From Petrimonas mucosa (GTDB taxonomy: Bacteria; Bacteroidota; Bacteroidia; Bacteroidales; Dysgonomonadaceae), in assembly GCF_900095795.1 (NCBI RefSeq), contig NZ_LT608328.1, positions 2,597,001-2,661,000 of the forward strand: a stretch of DNA of 64,000 bases, in the 5' to 3' direction. The notes beneath the pieces are model-generated. The model was not told the DNA's origin. It made no database searches and worked only from the letters and a program-made list of their open reading frames with translations. The position numbers were made by a program, and so were the translations under genes. This document shows positions 9,155 to 17,138 of the stretch, piece after piece. The first letter of the stretch is position 1; the number at the start of each line of letters is the position of its first letter.

Positions 9155-10108
9155 ATGATAAACAAAAGAAAAAGCAGTAAAGACAGCACCTCCAGCCTCT
9201 TTAATCGATATGTATGGCTGGTAGATCTCATATATCGGAAAAGTGATATAACCTTTGAAGAGATCAATGAGCACTGGCAACGGTCGTCTCTAAACTGCGA
9301 ACAGGAAGATTATCCACTGCGCACATTTCACAACCATCGAAAAGCAATCGAACAGATGTTTGATATCAACATTGAGTGTAACAAGCGCAACGGTTATAAG
9401 TACTACATTGAAAACTCAGAAGATATAGAAAAAGGTGGTGTGAGAACCTGGCTGTTGAACACATTTGCAGTAAACAACCTTATCAATGAGAGTCACAAGA
9501 TCAAACATCGCATCCTGTTTGAGAAAATACCACTCGGACAGGAATACCTGACCACCATAATTGAAGCCATGCGCGATAATTTCTCTCTTACAATTACCTA
9601 CCAAGCATTCTGGCAAGAAAATCCGGCAACATTCGATGTAAACCCATACTTTATAAAAGTATTTAAACAACGCTGGTATCTTCTTGCATATAATCCTTAC
9701 AGCGCTAAATTGCAAACCTACTCACTTGATCGTGTAAAACGTGTTGAGATAACTGAAAGCACATTTAATTTACCTAAAGATGTAGATTTTGAATCCTATT
9801 TCGGTGACAGTTTTGGTATCATCTCAGGAGAAGACATCCCAACTGAAATTGTCCGGATAAAGGTACTCAAAAGACAAGATGACTATATAAAAGCACTTCC
9901 GTTGCACAGCTCACAAAAGGTTATTACCTCCAATGACTACTACACCATTTTTGAATACTACATTAAACCTACCTACGACTTTCGGCAAGAACTTTTATCG
10001 CACGGAGCCCAAGTTGAAGTCCTAAAACCTGAGTGGTTTAGGGAGGAGGTTAAGGAGATTGTGAAGGAGATGCGCAATGCTTATTTAACATCGAAAATTA
10101 ACCGTTAA
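9155..10108 (+). CDS. WYL-domain transcriptional regulator
   Basis: A 317-residue regulator. An N-terminal winged helix-turn-helix (residues about 10-80) is followed by a WYL ligand-sensing domain marked by QRWYLLAYNPYSAKLQTYSLDRV, and a C-terminal extension domain (WCX-like). Proteins of this build bind promoters and respond to nucleotides or nucleic acids, and many repress phage-defence operons. It is transcribed divergently from the 303-residue gene and convergently with the PD-(D/E)XK gene, overlapping its end by 11 bases. It may control neighbouring accessory genes; that role is inferred from context. Confidence 0.88.
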   Translation: MINKRKSSKDSTSSLFNRYVWLVDLIYRKSDITFEEINEHWQRSSLNCEQEDYPLRTFHNHRKAIEQMFDINIECNKRNGYKYYIENSEDIEKGGVRTWLLNTFAVNNLINESHKIKHRILFEKIPLGQEYLTTIIEAMRDNFSLTITYQAFWQENPATFDVNPYFIKVFKQRWYLLAYNPYSAKLQTYSLDRVKRVEITESTFNLPKDVDFESYFGDSFGIISGEDIPTEIVRIKVLKRQDDYIKALPLHSSQKVITSNDYYTIFEYYIKPTYDFRQELLSHGAQVEVLKPEWFREEVKEIVKEMRNAYLTSKINR

Positions 10109-11237
10109 ATGGTTCCTTGATATTATTTTCCACATTGACATTTTTTTCCAAATATCTTAAGGCTAAATCTAAATATTTAATAACTATTTCTTTTTCAAAT
10201 TTACCATTACTTATGTCAATAAGTATTTCATTATCAAAATTCCAATGTGGTGCAATAAGTTTGTAACCATATTGATCAAATGGTATGGGGTCTATATCAA
10301 ATAATTCTTTAATTAAATACTGTGGTTCAGCTTTTCCTACGCTGGCTGCTTGGTTTTTAAAAGCAAAATATAATTGTTTGTTATTTTCCGCGAAATAAAT
10401 ACCTGCACCTGTTGGCCAATCATTTTTATAAAAATGGAAACTATTTTCATTTTTCAAAGAATAATTTAAGTCAAATTTTTCAGACACCCTTTTAACCATT
10501 TCTTCAATTAACATTGATTTCATGTTATTGAAGTTTTGATAAACGATTATTGATGATTCAACATTATCTGCTAAAGCTTTCACTATTTCTTCTGAATTTT
10601 TTGATTCCATATCTTGATTTGTCAGTTGTTTTAAATGATTGATATATTGGACTAATGTCTCTCTTACAGTAGGATGACGTAATGATATTTTTAAGCATTC
10701 TTCAAGCCATTCTATTATATCGTTTTCATAAGAAAGGCAAATATATTCAGTAGCTCCACTACTTTGTTTGCTAGCTTCGTTGCCCCATAAAGTGAGATAA
10801 AGTATTATATATTTTCCGATGTCATATTTTTGTTCAGCATAGTTATTATACCTTATTAATTGTTCTGATTGATCACGAGCATATATTTTATTTTCTATAA
10901 TAATTGCTTGTTCTGGATTTTTGATTATAATATCTAATCTTCCATCAGTAATTACATGCTCAGTTATAACAGTCACATTACTGCAGTCAAAATCTAAACT
11001 ACTGTTTTTCTGAGCTATCATTTTTACAAATAAATTTAAAAATTCATCTTTTAGTCCATGGGTCCCACCTGGGTTTAATAAGGCTGCTAATATCAATGAA
11101 TGTTTGTTTTCATAATGATTTACGCCTAGTGTCTGGAATATATTAAAACGACCTCCTGTTGCATCAAGAACTGCATCATTTTTTTTCTTTATACTTAACA
11201 CTACTGCTAAAAGTTTTTCAATACTTTTTATTCTCAT
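10098..11237 (-). CDS. PD-(D/E)XK nuclease-superfamily protein
   Basis: A 379-residue protein with a nuclease fold near the N-terminus. NKHSLILAALLNPGGTHGL is the entry helix seen in the PDDEXK_4 family (PF14281, by recall). The active-site pattern follows: Glu of TEHVITDGRLDIII, Asp of RLDI, then IIENKIYARDQSEQL (ExK plus a trailing Gln). The C-terminal 150 residues are unassigned. It would cut or bind DNA in the cytoplasm. Homologues are frequent in defence islands, and it lies tail-to-tail with a WYL regulator. Its target and biological role are unknown. Confidence 0.75.
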   Translation of the reverse strand: MRIKSIEKLLAVVLSIKKKNDAVLDATGGRFNIFQTLGVNHYENKHSLILAALLNPGGTHGLKDEFLNLFVKMIAQKNSSLDFDCSNVTVITEHVITDGRLDIIIKNPEQAIIIENKIYARDQSEQLIRYNNYAEQKYDIGKYIILYLTLWGNEASKQSSGATEYICLSYENDIIEWLEECLKISLRHPTVRETLVQYINHLKQLTNQDMESKNSEEIVKALADNVESSIIVYQNFNNMKSMLIEEMVKRVSEKFDLNYSLKNENSFHFYKNDWPTGAGIYFAENNKQLYFAFKNQAASVGKAEPQYLIKELFDIDPIPFDQYGYKLIAPHWNFDNEILIDISNGKFEKEIVIKYLDLALRYLEKNVNVENNIKEPFNG

Positions 11238-11275
11238 AATATTAAAGTTTTAATGTTCTTTTTATTATTTATGTC

Positions 11276-11497
11276 TTAATCCAACCTCTCTACCTTAAAA
11301 TCACTTTTATAACAATTCGCCTTTGTATAATCAAATCTGTAGAGTCTCATGTATGCTTCTCTTATCTCTTTTGCACCATTATAAAATGGATCTGAAGTAT
11401 GATGAAGAGTTGTTACTGTAATCACCATATTCGGTGTCTGAACTGTTCCATTATTCCTCTTTATTCGTTTGGGTGTAATTCTAAATACTTTTGCCAT
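11276..11497 (-). CDS. Small conserved Bacteroidota protein (DUF6140-like)
   Basis: A 73-residue basic protein beginning MAKVFRITPKRIKRNNG, with a TVTTLHHTSDPFYNGAKEI middle and FDYTKANCYKSDF near the end. I recall very similar short proteins in Bacteroidales accessory regions, probably the DUF6140 family, but that assignment is from memory. No function is known. It is upstream of and in the same direction as the PD-(D/E)XK gene, 38 bases before its start, and could be co-transcribed with it. Confidence 0.65.
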   Translation of the reverse strand: MAKVFRITPKRIKRNNGTVQTPNMVITVTTLHHTSDPFYNGAKEIREAYMRLYRFDYTKANCYKSDFKVERLD

Positions 11498-11571
11498 GGT
11501 GAAAATTTAAATTAATGTAAAAATATGAAACATATTTATATAAAAAACAATATTTATTTAAAAAAAGAATT

Positions 11572-12066
11572 TTAATAAGATTGCAATTTTCCTGCTAGGA
11601 TTTCAATGCAAAGTGAATTTGCAATTTTATTGCGTGATTCAGCTGCAAAAAAATAATATTTTGGCTCCGAATCATTAGCTATTACTAACTTAAAAAACTT
11701 CATCATTATTTCACTCATTTCATCAATTTGTAAAGGACTATCAGGAGAATATTCAAACAGAAAATAGAAATGTGTGAAATCAGACAACTTGTTATATATC
11801 TCGAAATTTTGCTCTTCAAAAACATCACTAATTAAATCAGTTCTATCAAAATCATCAGGATCATATTTTATTGAAATACTCATATCTTTCACAAAATAAT
11901 TTATATCGTTAAAATCACTTTCAGATAAAGGAGTTTTATAAACTGAGCTATTATCTTCATGTAACCAATATCCCCACCTCTCTTTAGTTGAGGTAGAAGT
12001 ATCGTATGATATTATAATTGGCATAATCAATATTTTTCCTTCAAAAATAACAGAGTGATACGCCAA
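11572..12066 (-). CDS. Unrecognised 164-residue protein
   Basis: An acidic soluble protein without signal peptide or membrane segments. The longest frame starts at 12066, but the in-frame Met at 12024 (MPIIISYDTS) looks like a better start because residues 1-14 are unusual. It has many aromatic and acidic residues (YDPDDFDRTDLISDVF; FYFLFEYSPDSPLQIDEM). No family is recognised. It lies in the group of small accessory genes, separated by short A/T-rich gaps. Confidence 0.55.
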   Translation of the reverse strand: MAYHSVIFEGKILIMPIIISYDTSTSTKERWGYWLHEDNSSVYKTPLSESDFNDINYFVKDMSISIKYDPDDFDRTDLISDVFEEQNFEIYNKLSDFTHFYFLFEYSPDSPLQIDEMSEIMMKFFKLVIANDSEPKYYFFAAESRNKIANSLCIEILAGKLQSY

Positions 12067-12218
12067 ATTAAGGCATAGCCATGTATTAAATTTATTAATT
12101 GAAATACTTTAAACTAATGTCATTATTTGGCATATTCTTCTGTTTACTTTGAGGATATTCAAAATATTATACACTAAAATATGAGTCTATAACAACAAAA
12201 AGCATTAATTCAGATTTC

Positions 12219-12698
12219 ATGGCGGCTGTATTAGAAGAGTCCGCTTGGGAAGAGACTTCCAAGGAGTTTCTATGGACAGAGCAACTCCTGGAAAAGCATA
12301 AGAATAAAGTAAACTGGAAAGCTGTTTCTCAAAACAGCGACATGCTGTGGACAACTTCTATGCTTGAAAAATTTAAAGCACACATAGATTGGCACGAATT
12401 TTCTTTATATTGCAATGAACTGACTTTCACATTTGATAATGCAAATAAATTTCATGATTACTGGGACTGGCAGCAATTATCAAAATCTATAAGTACTATA
12501 GAGTTATTAGATAAATTTCTTGACTATTGGGACTGGAACGAAATTATTGATAATAGGTATTTAACAGAGTATTATAACAAAGAATTTCTGGAAAAATATA
12601 TCAATTATATTCCAATGTCATCACTTCAGCAATCAATGCTTTGGAGATATTTGATAAGTGAAGAATCAGATAAAATAAAAAAAGGAATGCTTACTTGA
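12219..12698 (+). CDS. Trp-rich helical-repeat protein
   Basis: A 159-residue protein built from about four imperfect repeats of roughly 28 residues. Each has a pattern like W-T-x2-L-L-E-K-x4-V-N-W: FLWTEQLLEKHKNKVNW, LWTTSMLEKFKAHIDW, then FDNANKFHDYWDW and IELLDKFLDYWDW. The repeats suggest an alpha-solenoid for protein binding. There is no signal peptide. Similar W/DW repeats occur in Bacteroidota proteins near toxin and immunity genes, which is a recollection and not a search result. It is the only plus-strand gene between the WYL gene and the IS elements and may be a fragment of a longer repeat protein. Confidence 0.55.
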   Translation: MAAVLEESAWEETSKEFLWTEQLLEKHKNKVNWKAVSQNSDMLWTTSMLEKFKAHIDWHEFSLYCNELTFTFDNANKFHDYWDWQQLSKSISTIELLDKFLDYWDWNEIIDNRYLTEYYNKEFLEKYINYIPMSSLQQSMLWRYLISEESDKIKKGMLT

Positions 12699-12825
12699 AT
12701 AAGAATCTGAGATAGTTATAATTAGAGAATTAATTGATTCATGAACCTGCTTGCAGATTTACTATTGAACAGTAAGTCTGCAAGTTTTACCATCAACACT
12801 TCCTCTTAAAGATTCCTTTTTGTCA

Positions 12826-13065
12826 TTATTGTTTTTTATCGTTTAGTGATTTTTTAATTTTCTTCACTAACTTAAACCCAATCACAGATATCAGTATAAT
12901 TAGGATAAGGCATATTATCCCAACTACTAATAGATATTCAAATAAAGCAATTACTGCGTCACCACTAGTTATCTGGGTTCCTTCACCAAATTTATTCCAT
13001 AGATATACCAAGTATCCAATTCCAATTAAAGTAGTGAAACATCCCGACTTTTTAACTTTTTTCAT
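12826..13065 (-). CDS. Small two-helix membrane protein
   Basis: A 79-residue protein with a basic start (MKKVKKSGC), a first hydrophobic segment (FTTLIGIGYLVYLW), a short exposed linker and a strong second membrane helix (ALFEYLLVVGIICLILIILI). A Lys-rich cytoplasmic tail follows. It would sit in the inner membrane with both ends inside. No family is recognised. It lies 148 bases left of the second IS66 element, and nothing else is visible between them. Confidence 0.55.
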   Translation of the reverse strand: MKKVKKSGCFTTLIGIGYLVYLWNKFGEGTQITSGDAVIALFEYLLVVGIICLILIILISVIGFKLVKKIKKSLNDKKQ

Positions 13066-13362
13066 CTTTTATAATTATAAGTAAAATAAGTCCTAAAGCA
13101 TAGCCCTATCATACAGTTCAGACATCTAAAATATATAATCGATATGCTAAATAAATGCACAGCAATGAGCAATAACTATTTAATTGAAAAACTTTTTATC
13201 TATTGCTTAAATTGTAAGCACCCGAGTAACTACCTCTTGATTATTCCGGAGCATACGCACCCACGGATTTGATCTGATTATTCATTCCGACAACTGCGGA
13301 TTCTCTAGTAAATTGTTAGCGTATTATTAGAGTGCCTATAAGCATTTATTAGCGCATTATTA

Positions 13363-14396
13363 ACGTGAGTTCGGGATAAGAAAATCATAAAAAAAGTTGT
13401 GATATAGGGAGATTATTTGTATATTTATAGCTGTTAATCAAACAAATAACAAACATCAACCCTATGATCACAACAGACAAAGTTATTGAAATATTTTGTA
13501 TTGCCGACGATTTTTGTGCAGAATATGAGAATGAAATCCGGAATCACCAACTTCAAGCAGGTGACATAACGAAAAGGAGAAACAGGAAAACGCAAATGTC
13601 TCAGAGCGAGATTATTGCCGTGATGGTCTGCTTCCACTGTGGAACCTTTCATAATTTCAAGAATTATTACCTGTTTTATATTTGCAAGCACATGAAGAGC
13701 TATTTTCCAAATGCCGTTTCCTACAACCGTTTTGTCGAGTTGCAACCCAGGGTGATTGTACCTTTCATGCTGTTGCTCAAACTCTTTGGATTTGGTGAAT
13801 GCACAGGCATTACATATGTGGATAGCACTCCAATCAAAGTATGTCATAACAAGCGTATCCACTCGAATAAAGTATTCAGGGATCTGGCACAAAGAGGGAA
13901 AAGTACGATGGGCTGGTTTTTTGGATTCAAGCTTCATCTGGTCTGTAATGAAAAGGGTGAATTGCTGAATTTCTCTCTCACAAAAGGCAATGTCGACGAT
14001 AGAAACCCTGACGTAATCAATGTTCTTACCAAAGATCTTTTCGGTAAACTATATGCAGACAAGGGTTACATCAGCACAAAGCTCTTCGAGATGCTGTTTG
14101 ACCAGGGAGTTCATTTAGTGACCGGTATACGCTCAAATATGAAAAATTCCCTGATGTCATTCCGCGACAAGATTCTCTTACGCAAAAGATCTGTAATTGA
14201 GTCCATCAATGATGAACTGAAGAATATCTGCCAGATAGAACATTCAAGGCATCGTTCCACACATAATTTCATCATGAACATAATTGCTGCATTGGTGGCA
14301 TATTGTTTCTTTCCCAAAAAGCCTTCAATCAAATTTGAAGTGGAAAAGTCAAGTCAATTAACCATTTGGGGATAATATGTTATCCCGAACTCACGT
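13363..14396 (+). mobile_element. IS982-family element, copy A
   Basis: A 1,034-base element with perfect inverted ends (acgtgagttcgggata and its complement). It is flanked by the 5-base direct repeat tatta (13358-13362 and 14397-14401). It is inserted in the noncoding 3' region of IS66 element 2, so it is younger than that element. It is almost identical to copies B and C. Confidence 0.93.
13464..14375 (+). CDS. IS982-family transposase (copy A)
   Basis: A 303-residue DDE transposase. Signatures are GITYVDSTPIKVCHNKRIHSN in two parts around the first Asp, the block QRGKSTMGWFFGFKLHL, LYADKGYI (second Asp) and KRSVIESINDELK (Glu). The protein is identical to the ones encoded by copies B and C. 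The frame fills the element, so it is probably active. A minus-strand frame antisense to it is a coding shadow. Confidence 0.95.
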   Translation: MITTDKVIEIFCIADDFCAEYENEIRNHQLQAGDITKRRNRKTQMSQSEIIAVMVCFHCGTFHNFKNYYLFYICKHMKSYFPNAVSYNRFVELQPRVIVPFMLLLKLFGFGECTGITYVDSTPIKVCHNKRIHSNKVFRDLAQRGKSTMGWFFGFKLHLVCNEKGELLNFSLTKGNVDDRNPDVINVLTKDLFGKLYADKGYISTKLFEMLFDQGVHLVTGIRSNMKNSLMSFRDKILLRKRSVIESINDELKNICQIEHSRHRSTHNFIMNIIAALVAYCFFPKKPSIKFEVEKSSQLTIWG

Positions 14397-14420
14397 TATT
14401 AGATTTTCACTGGAGATTCG

Positions 14421-15998
14421 CTAGTTTCCTTCGTTTTTCCAGTAATTCGGCAAAAGCTTCTTCAGGTTTTCATCATTCCCCGGCTTCTGGTAATAAGGCA
14501 TCTTGCCTATCACATCAATGAGCCATTCCCGAGGGTTCACCCCCTGCTCCTTGCATGAGGTCAAAAGGGAACAGATGATGGCCGTGTTACCGGCTGCCTC
14601 GTGGTTGCCACAGAACATGAAGTTCTTTCGAGACAAGGCAATGGGGCGGATGGCATTTTCAGCCATGTTGTTGTCGAGTTTCAGCCTGCCATCCAGCAGG
14701 TAATTTTTCATTCGAGGCCAAAGTGAGTAGGAGTAACCGATGGCTTCTCCGATAAGGCTCTGGGGAAGGACCTTCGGGTAGGTTTTCTCCATCCAGGCTT
14801 CAAGCGAGTTCATGACAGGAGCTGCAAGTTCCTCCCTGAGTTTGGCCCGTTCCTCGAACGAGAGGTTTCGCTCGTCAGCCATCCTCTCTACACGGTACAG
14901 ATGCTGGATCTCTTTCAGGGCATGTTCTGCCAGCGCCTTATTCTCATTCAGGGCCTTCTCGTAATAGCGCCTTATGTGGGCCATGCAGCCAACGAGACAC
15001 ACCTGATCCTCCTTGTCAAAGACATTGTAGGCTTGCCACCCGTCACTTTGCAGGTAACCGGTAAAGGATTTCAGTAAGGTACCCACGGTTTGTTGTGACC
15101 TGGAACCATCGTTGTAATAAAAGAAAACCAGTTTCTTCATGACCGCTCTCACCATCCACAAGTATTCTTTCTTTGCCTTGTGACTTTCCTTGTTGATCAC
15201 CGGAAGTGTGGTTTCATCCACCTGGAGGTAATCAGTATCAATAACCTCTTTCTTCAGAACCTCGTAGAGCGGCTTCAGGAGCTCACAGGCCGGCTTGAAC
15301 CAGCCGGAGATCGTATTCTCCGGTATCTTCACCCCCAGATGTCCCAACTGCTGTACCTGGCGGTAAAAGGGGAGATGATACACATACTTCTGGAGCAGGA
15401 TCTCAGCGAGGAGACTGGCACCGGGAAGTCCCTTGTATATGGGCAGTAGCGGGAGGGGGGCGATGATCACACCGGGTGTGCCATCAACCGTCGGGGCAGC
15501 GTTGTCTCTTAAAGCGTACTTGGGGCGCACAAGCTCTTTCACATACAGCTTCCCGGGTTCAAACTCAAGTGTACGGGTACGTTCCTCACCGATACGCTTG
15601 TACTTGTCCGGATCAAGTTCTTCCGGCTCCAGCACAACCTCCACCACGGGAAGACCCTCCAACATCTTCCGGTTGGATCTCTCTTTCTTCCTGGCGGGTG
15701 CCTGCTCTTCTATCTGCTTCTCGGCAGCAGCACGGGCCGCTTCGATCTCGGCAAGCCTTTCCTCCTCGTCTGCAATCGTTTCAAACAATGAGAGCTGGGC
15801 CGGATCCAGGTGCGAGAGTTTCTCGCTTTTACGCCCGTAGAACTGGCGGGTGAACCAGGCGATCTGTGCCAGCAGCTTATCCATCCGCTGCTGCATCCCG
15901 GTGAGTTGTTCAGATAGCTTCGCGTTAGCCTCAGTGAGCTGACGGATTTGTTCCGCCTGCGATTGTATGAGGAGCTCTACTGCTTGTATCTGGTCCAT
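14421..15998 (-). CDS. tnpC: IS66 TnpC transposase (element 2)
   Basis: A 525-residue IS66 transposase with an N-terminal coiled coil (QIRQLTEANAKLSEQLTGMQ), FYGRKSEKLSHLDP, the DDE core TDYLQVDETTLPVIN, QSDGWQAYN, a metal-binding-like GCMAHIRRYYE and NNMAENAIRPIAL. It ends with ALSRKNFMFCGNHEAA, the usual C-terminal block. The G+C content is higher than in the surrounding A/T-rich accessory genes, suggesting a different source. It is clearly diverged from TnpC of element 1, so the two elements are separate members of the family. Confidence 0.94.
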   Translation of the reverse strand: MDQIQAVELLIQSQAEQIRQLTEANAKLSEQLTGMQQRMDKLLAQIAWFTRQFYGRKSEKLSHLDPAQLSLFETIADEEERLAEIEAARAAAEKQIEEQAPARKKERSNRKMLEGLPVVEVVLEPEELDPDKYKRIGEERTRTLEFEPGKLYVKELVRPKYALRDNAAPTVDGTPGVIIAPLPLLPIYKGLPGASLLAEILLQKYVYHLPFYRQVQQLGHLGVKIPENTISGWFKPACELLKPLYEVLKKEVIDTDYLQVDETTLPVINKESHKAKKEYLWMVRAVMKKLVFFYYNDGSRSQQTVGTLLKSFTGYLQSDGWQAYNVFDKEDQVCLVGCMAHIRRYYEKALNENKALAEHALKEIQHLYRVERMADERNLSFEERAKLREELAAPVMNSLEAWMEKTYPKVLPQSLIGEAIGYSYSLWPRMKNYLLDGRLKLDNNMAENAIRPIALSRKNFMFCGNHEAAGNTAIICSLLTSCKEQGVNPREWLIDVIGKMPYYQKPGNDENLKKLLPNYWKNEGN

Positions 15999-16093
15999 TT
16001 ACCGGGCTTTTATTTAGTCATAAAAATACTAAAAAACCCTGACCTGGACAAGCTTTCAGGAGATTATTTTCACTCTTTTTCTGATTATTTTTA

Positions 16094-16453
16094 CTACCCG
16101 TTTCTCATCGCTTTGAGCCTCTTCAAGCGGCTGCCCGGATCATCCTGTATCCCTTCCACCATCATCACCAGATCGCGCCACTGCATGGGATAGGAACGAC
16201 TCTTTTCATCGTACGCGGGTATGCGGAAAGTACCTTCCTCGAGCCTTTTCATGTACAGAACCAACCCGCCATCTTCCGCATGCAAAAGCTTCATGGTCGT
16301 ACGGTTTCGATTGATGAAGATGAAGACATCACCCATGCGGACATCATATCCCATCAGGTTTTGAACCACACCACAGAGCGAGTTCATCCCTTTTCGCATG
16401 TCTGTCTTCCCAGGACACAAGAAGTAGCGCATGTTATCATTCAGGCAGAACAT
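16094..16453 (-). CDS. tnpB: IS66 TnpB accessory protein (element 2)
   Basis: A 119-residue IS66 Orf2 protein with YFLCPGKTDMRKGMNSLCG, GDVFIFINRNRTTMKLL and GGLVLYMKRLEEGTF. It overlaps the end of tnpA by 17 bases, so translation is probably coupled. The family assists IS66 transposition by an unknown mechanism. No lesion is seen. Confidence 0.92.
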   Translation of the reverse strand: MFCLNDNMRYFLCPGKTDMRKGMNSLCGVVQNLMGYDVRMGDVFIFINRNRTTMKLLHAEDGGLVLYMKRLEEGTFRIPAYDEKSRSYPMQWRDLVMMVEGIQDDPGSRLKRLKAMRNG

Positions 16454-16814
16454 GGCGTGAGCAGATTTGATTCAGTAAATTGATCGCGATCTCTGCCTGG
16501 GCACTACCAATGAAGCTGACCTGGATACCTCCCGGGAGCTTGATCCTGATCTCTCCCTGACTGCTGCGAGGGGATGAAGCCGGCGAGGATACAGGGGCTT
16601 TTATGGGCAGGTTTAAGTTGATTGGTGCCAGCATGTCCGTGGGTGCATCCGGCGCATGATTGTTATAGGGCCGGGTGAGTCCGAACTTGGTTTTCCAGTA
16701 GTGGAAGCTGGAGACCGTATAGGACTCGTTAGCACAAAAATCCTTGATGCTTAACCCGCTCTTCTGTTGGCGTTCCAGTATCGCCAGGAATTCTTCTTTG
16801 CTTACAGGCTTCAT
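16437..16814 (-). CDS. tnpA: IS66 TnpA-like accessory protein (element 2)
   Basis: About 125 residues when read from the Met at 16814 (MKPVSKEEFLAILERQQ). A longer frame begins at 16835, but its first seven residues (MPANLFF) look spurious. The N-terminus is the Orf1 helix-turn-helix (SGLSIKDFCANESY, FHYWKTKF). A proline- and serine-rich linker leads to the conserved C-terminal strand IRIKLPGGIQVSFIG. It is the first gene of the element. Confidence 0.88.
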   Translation of the reverse strand: MKPVSKEEFLAILERQQKSGLSIKDFCANESYTVSSFHYWKTKFGLTRPYNNHAPDAPTDMLAPINLNLPIKAPVSSPASSPRSSQGEIRIKLPGGIQVSFIGSAQAEIAINLLNQICSRHVLPE

Positions 16815-16887
16815 AAAAAATAGGTTTGCAGGCAAAGATCGGAAAAAACCATTTTCGCTAAAATGGGTATTTTATCGGGGGCTTACC

Positions 16888-17019
16888 ACCATCCCAGAAA
16901 GGTCTTTTATCATTTTTTTCAATAAATGCATGTAAGGTATCTGTTTTAGATATCGCTGCCTTAACTGCATCAGCACCCCACTCCTCAATTTGTATGTTAT
17001 TATATTTTACTTTATTCAT
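16888..17019 (-). pseudogene. 5' fragment of a DUF4365-like gene, cut by IS66 element 2
   Basis: On the minus strand an ATG at 17019 opens a frame of 44 codons. It starts MNKVKYNNIQIEEWGADAV and ends FIEKNDKRPFWDG exactly at the terminal repeat of IS66 element 2. The IEKNDK-x-PxWDG pattern at this distance from the start is what I recall from DUF4365-domain proteins, which are often found beside restriction genes. The rest of the gene is absent on the other side of the element. The start lies 42 bases after the reconstructed stop of the type ISP gene, so the two were probably one operon. Confidence 0.6.
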
Positions 17020-17061
17020 GAGAGGATCATATTTTTAAATGATAATATTCTTTGTAAATAT

Positions 17062-17096
17062 TTATTCAAACTCAATCTTTGGTAAATCACTTACTA
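17062..17096 (-). pseudogene. Detached 3' tail of the type ISP restriction-modification gene
   Basis: These bases, joined through the duplicated octamer acttacta to 19988 and beyond, restore the ending VSDLPKIEFE and a TAA at 17062-17064. In the interrupted state the methyltransferase frame instead runs into ISL3 and ends SGSITNRVGNQI. The total reconstructed length divides by three exactly. Confidence 0.8.
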
Positions 17097-17138
17097 GGCT
17101 CTATAACGTTTGATGTGGGTAATTGGAAATCTTATTAA

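Larger units (their letters stand above)
13214..16886 (-). mobile_element. IS66-family element 2, carrying IS982 copy A
   Basis: The right terminal repeat ends at 16886 (inverted: gtaagcccccgataaaat). A matching left end, gtaagcacccgagtaa, begins at 13214. tnpA, tnpB and tnpC lie on the minus strand. The IS982 copy at 13363-14396 sits in the noncoding stretch between the left end and tnpC; removing it leaves 168 bases there, a normal spacing. The 8 bases outside the ends (cttaaatt and caccatcc) do not match, so no target duplication remains, as for IS66 element 1. Confidence 0.8.

Noticed and set aside
13434-13937. A 167-residue frame antisense to the IS982 transposase, present in all copies
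   Set aside because: It is a shadow of the true gene; the protein has no coherent domain and overlaps the whole transposase N-terminus.
15433-15853. Two overlapping plus-strand frames of 125-135 residues in IS66 element 2
   Set aside because: Antisense to tnpC and created by its higher G+C content; Ser- and Arg-rich with no motif.
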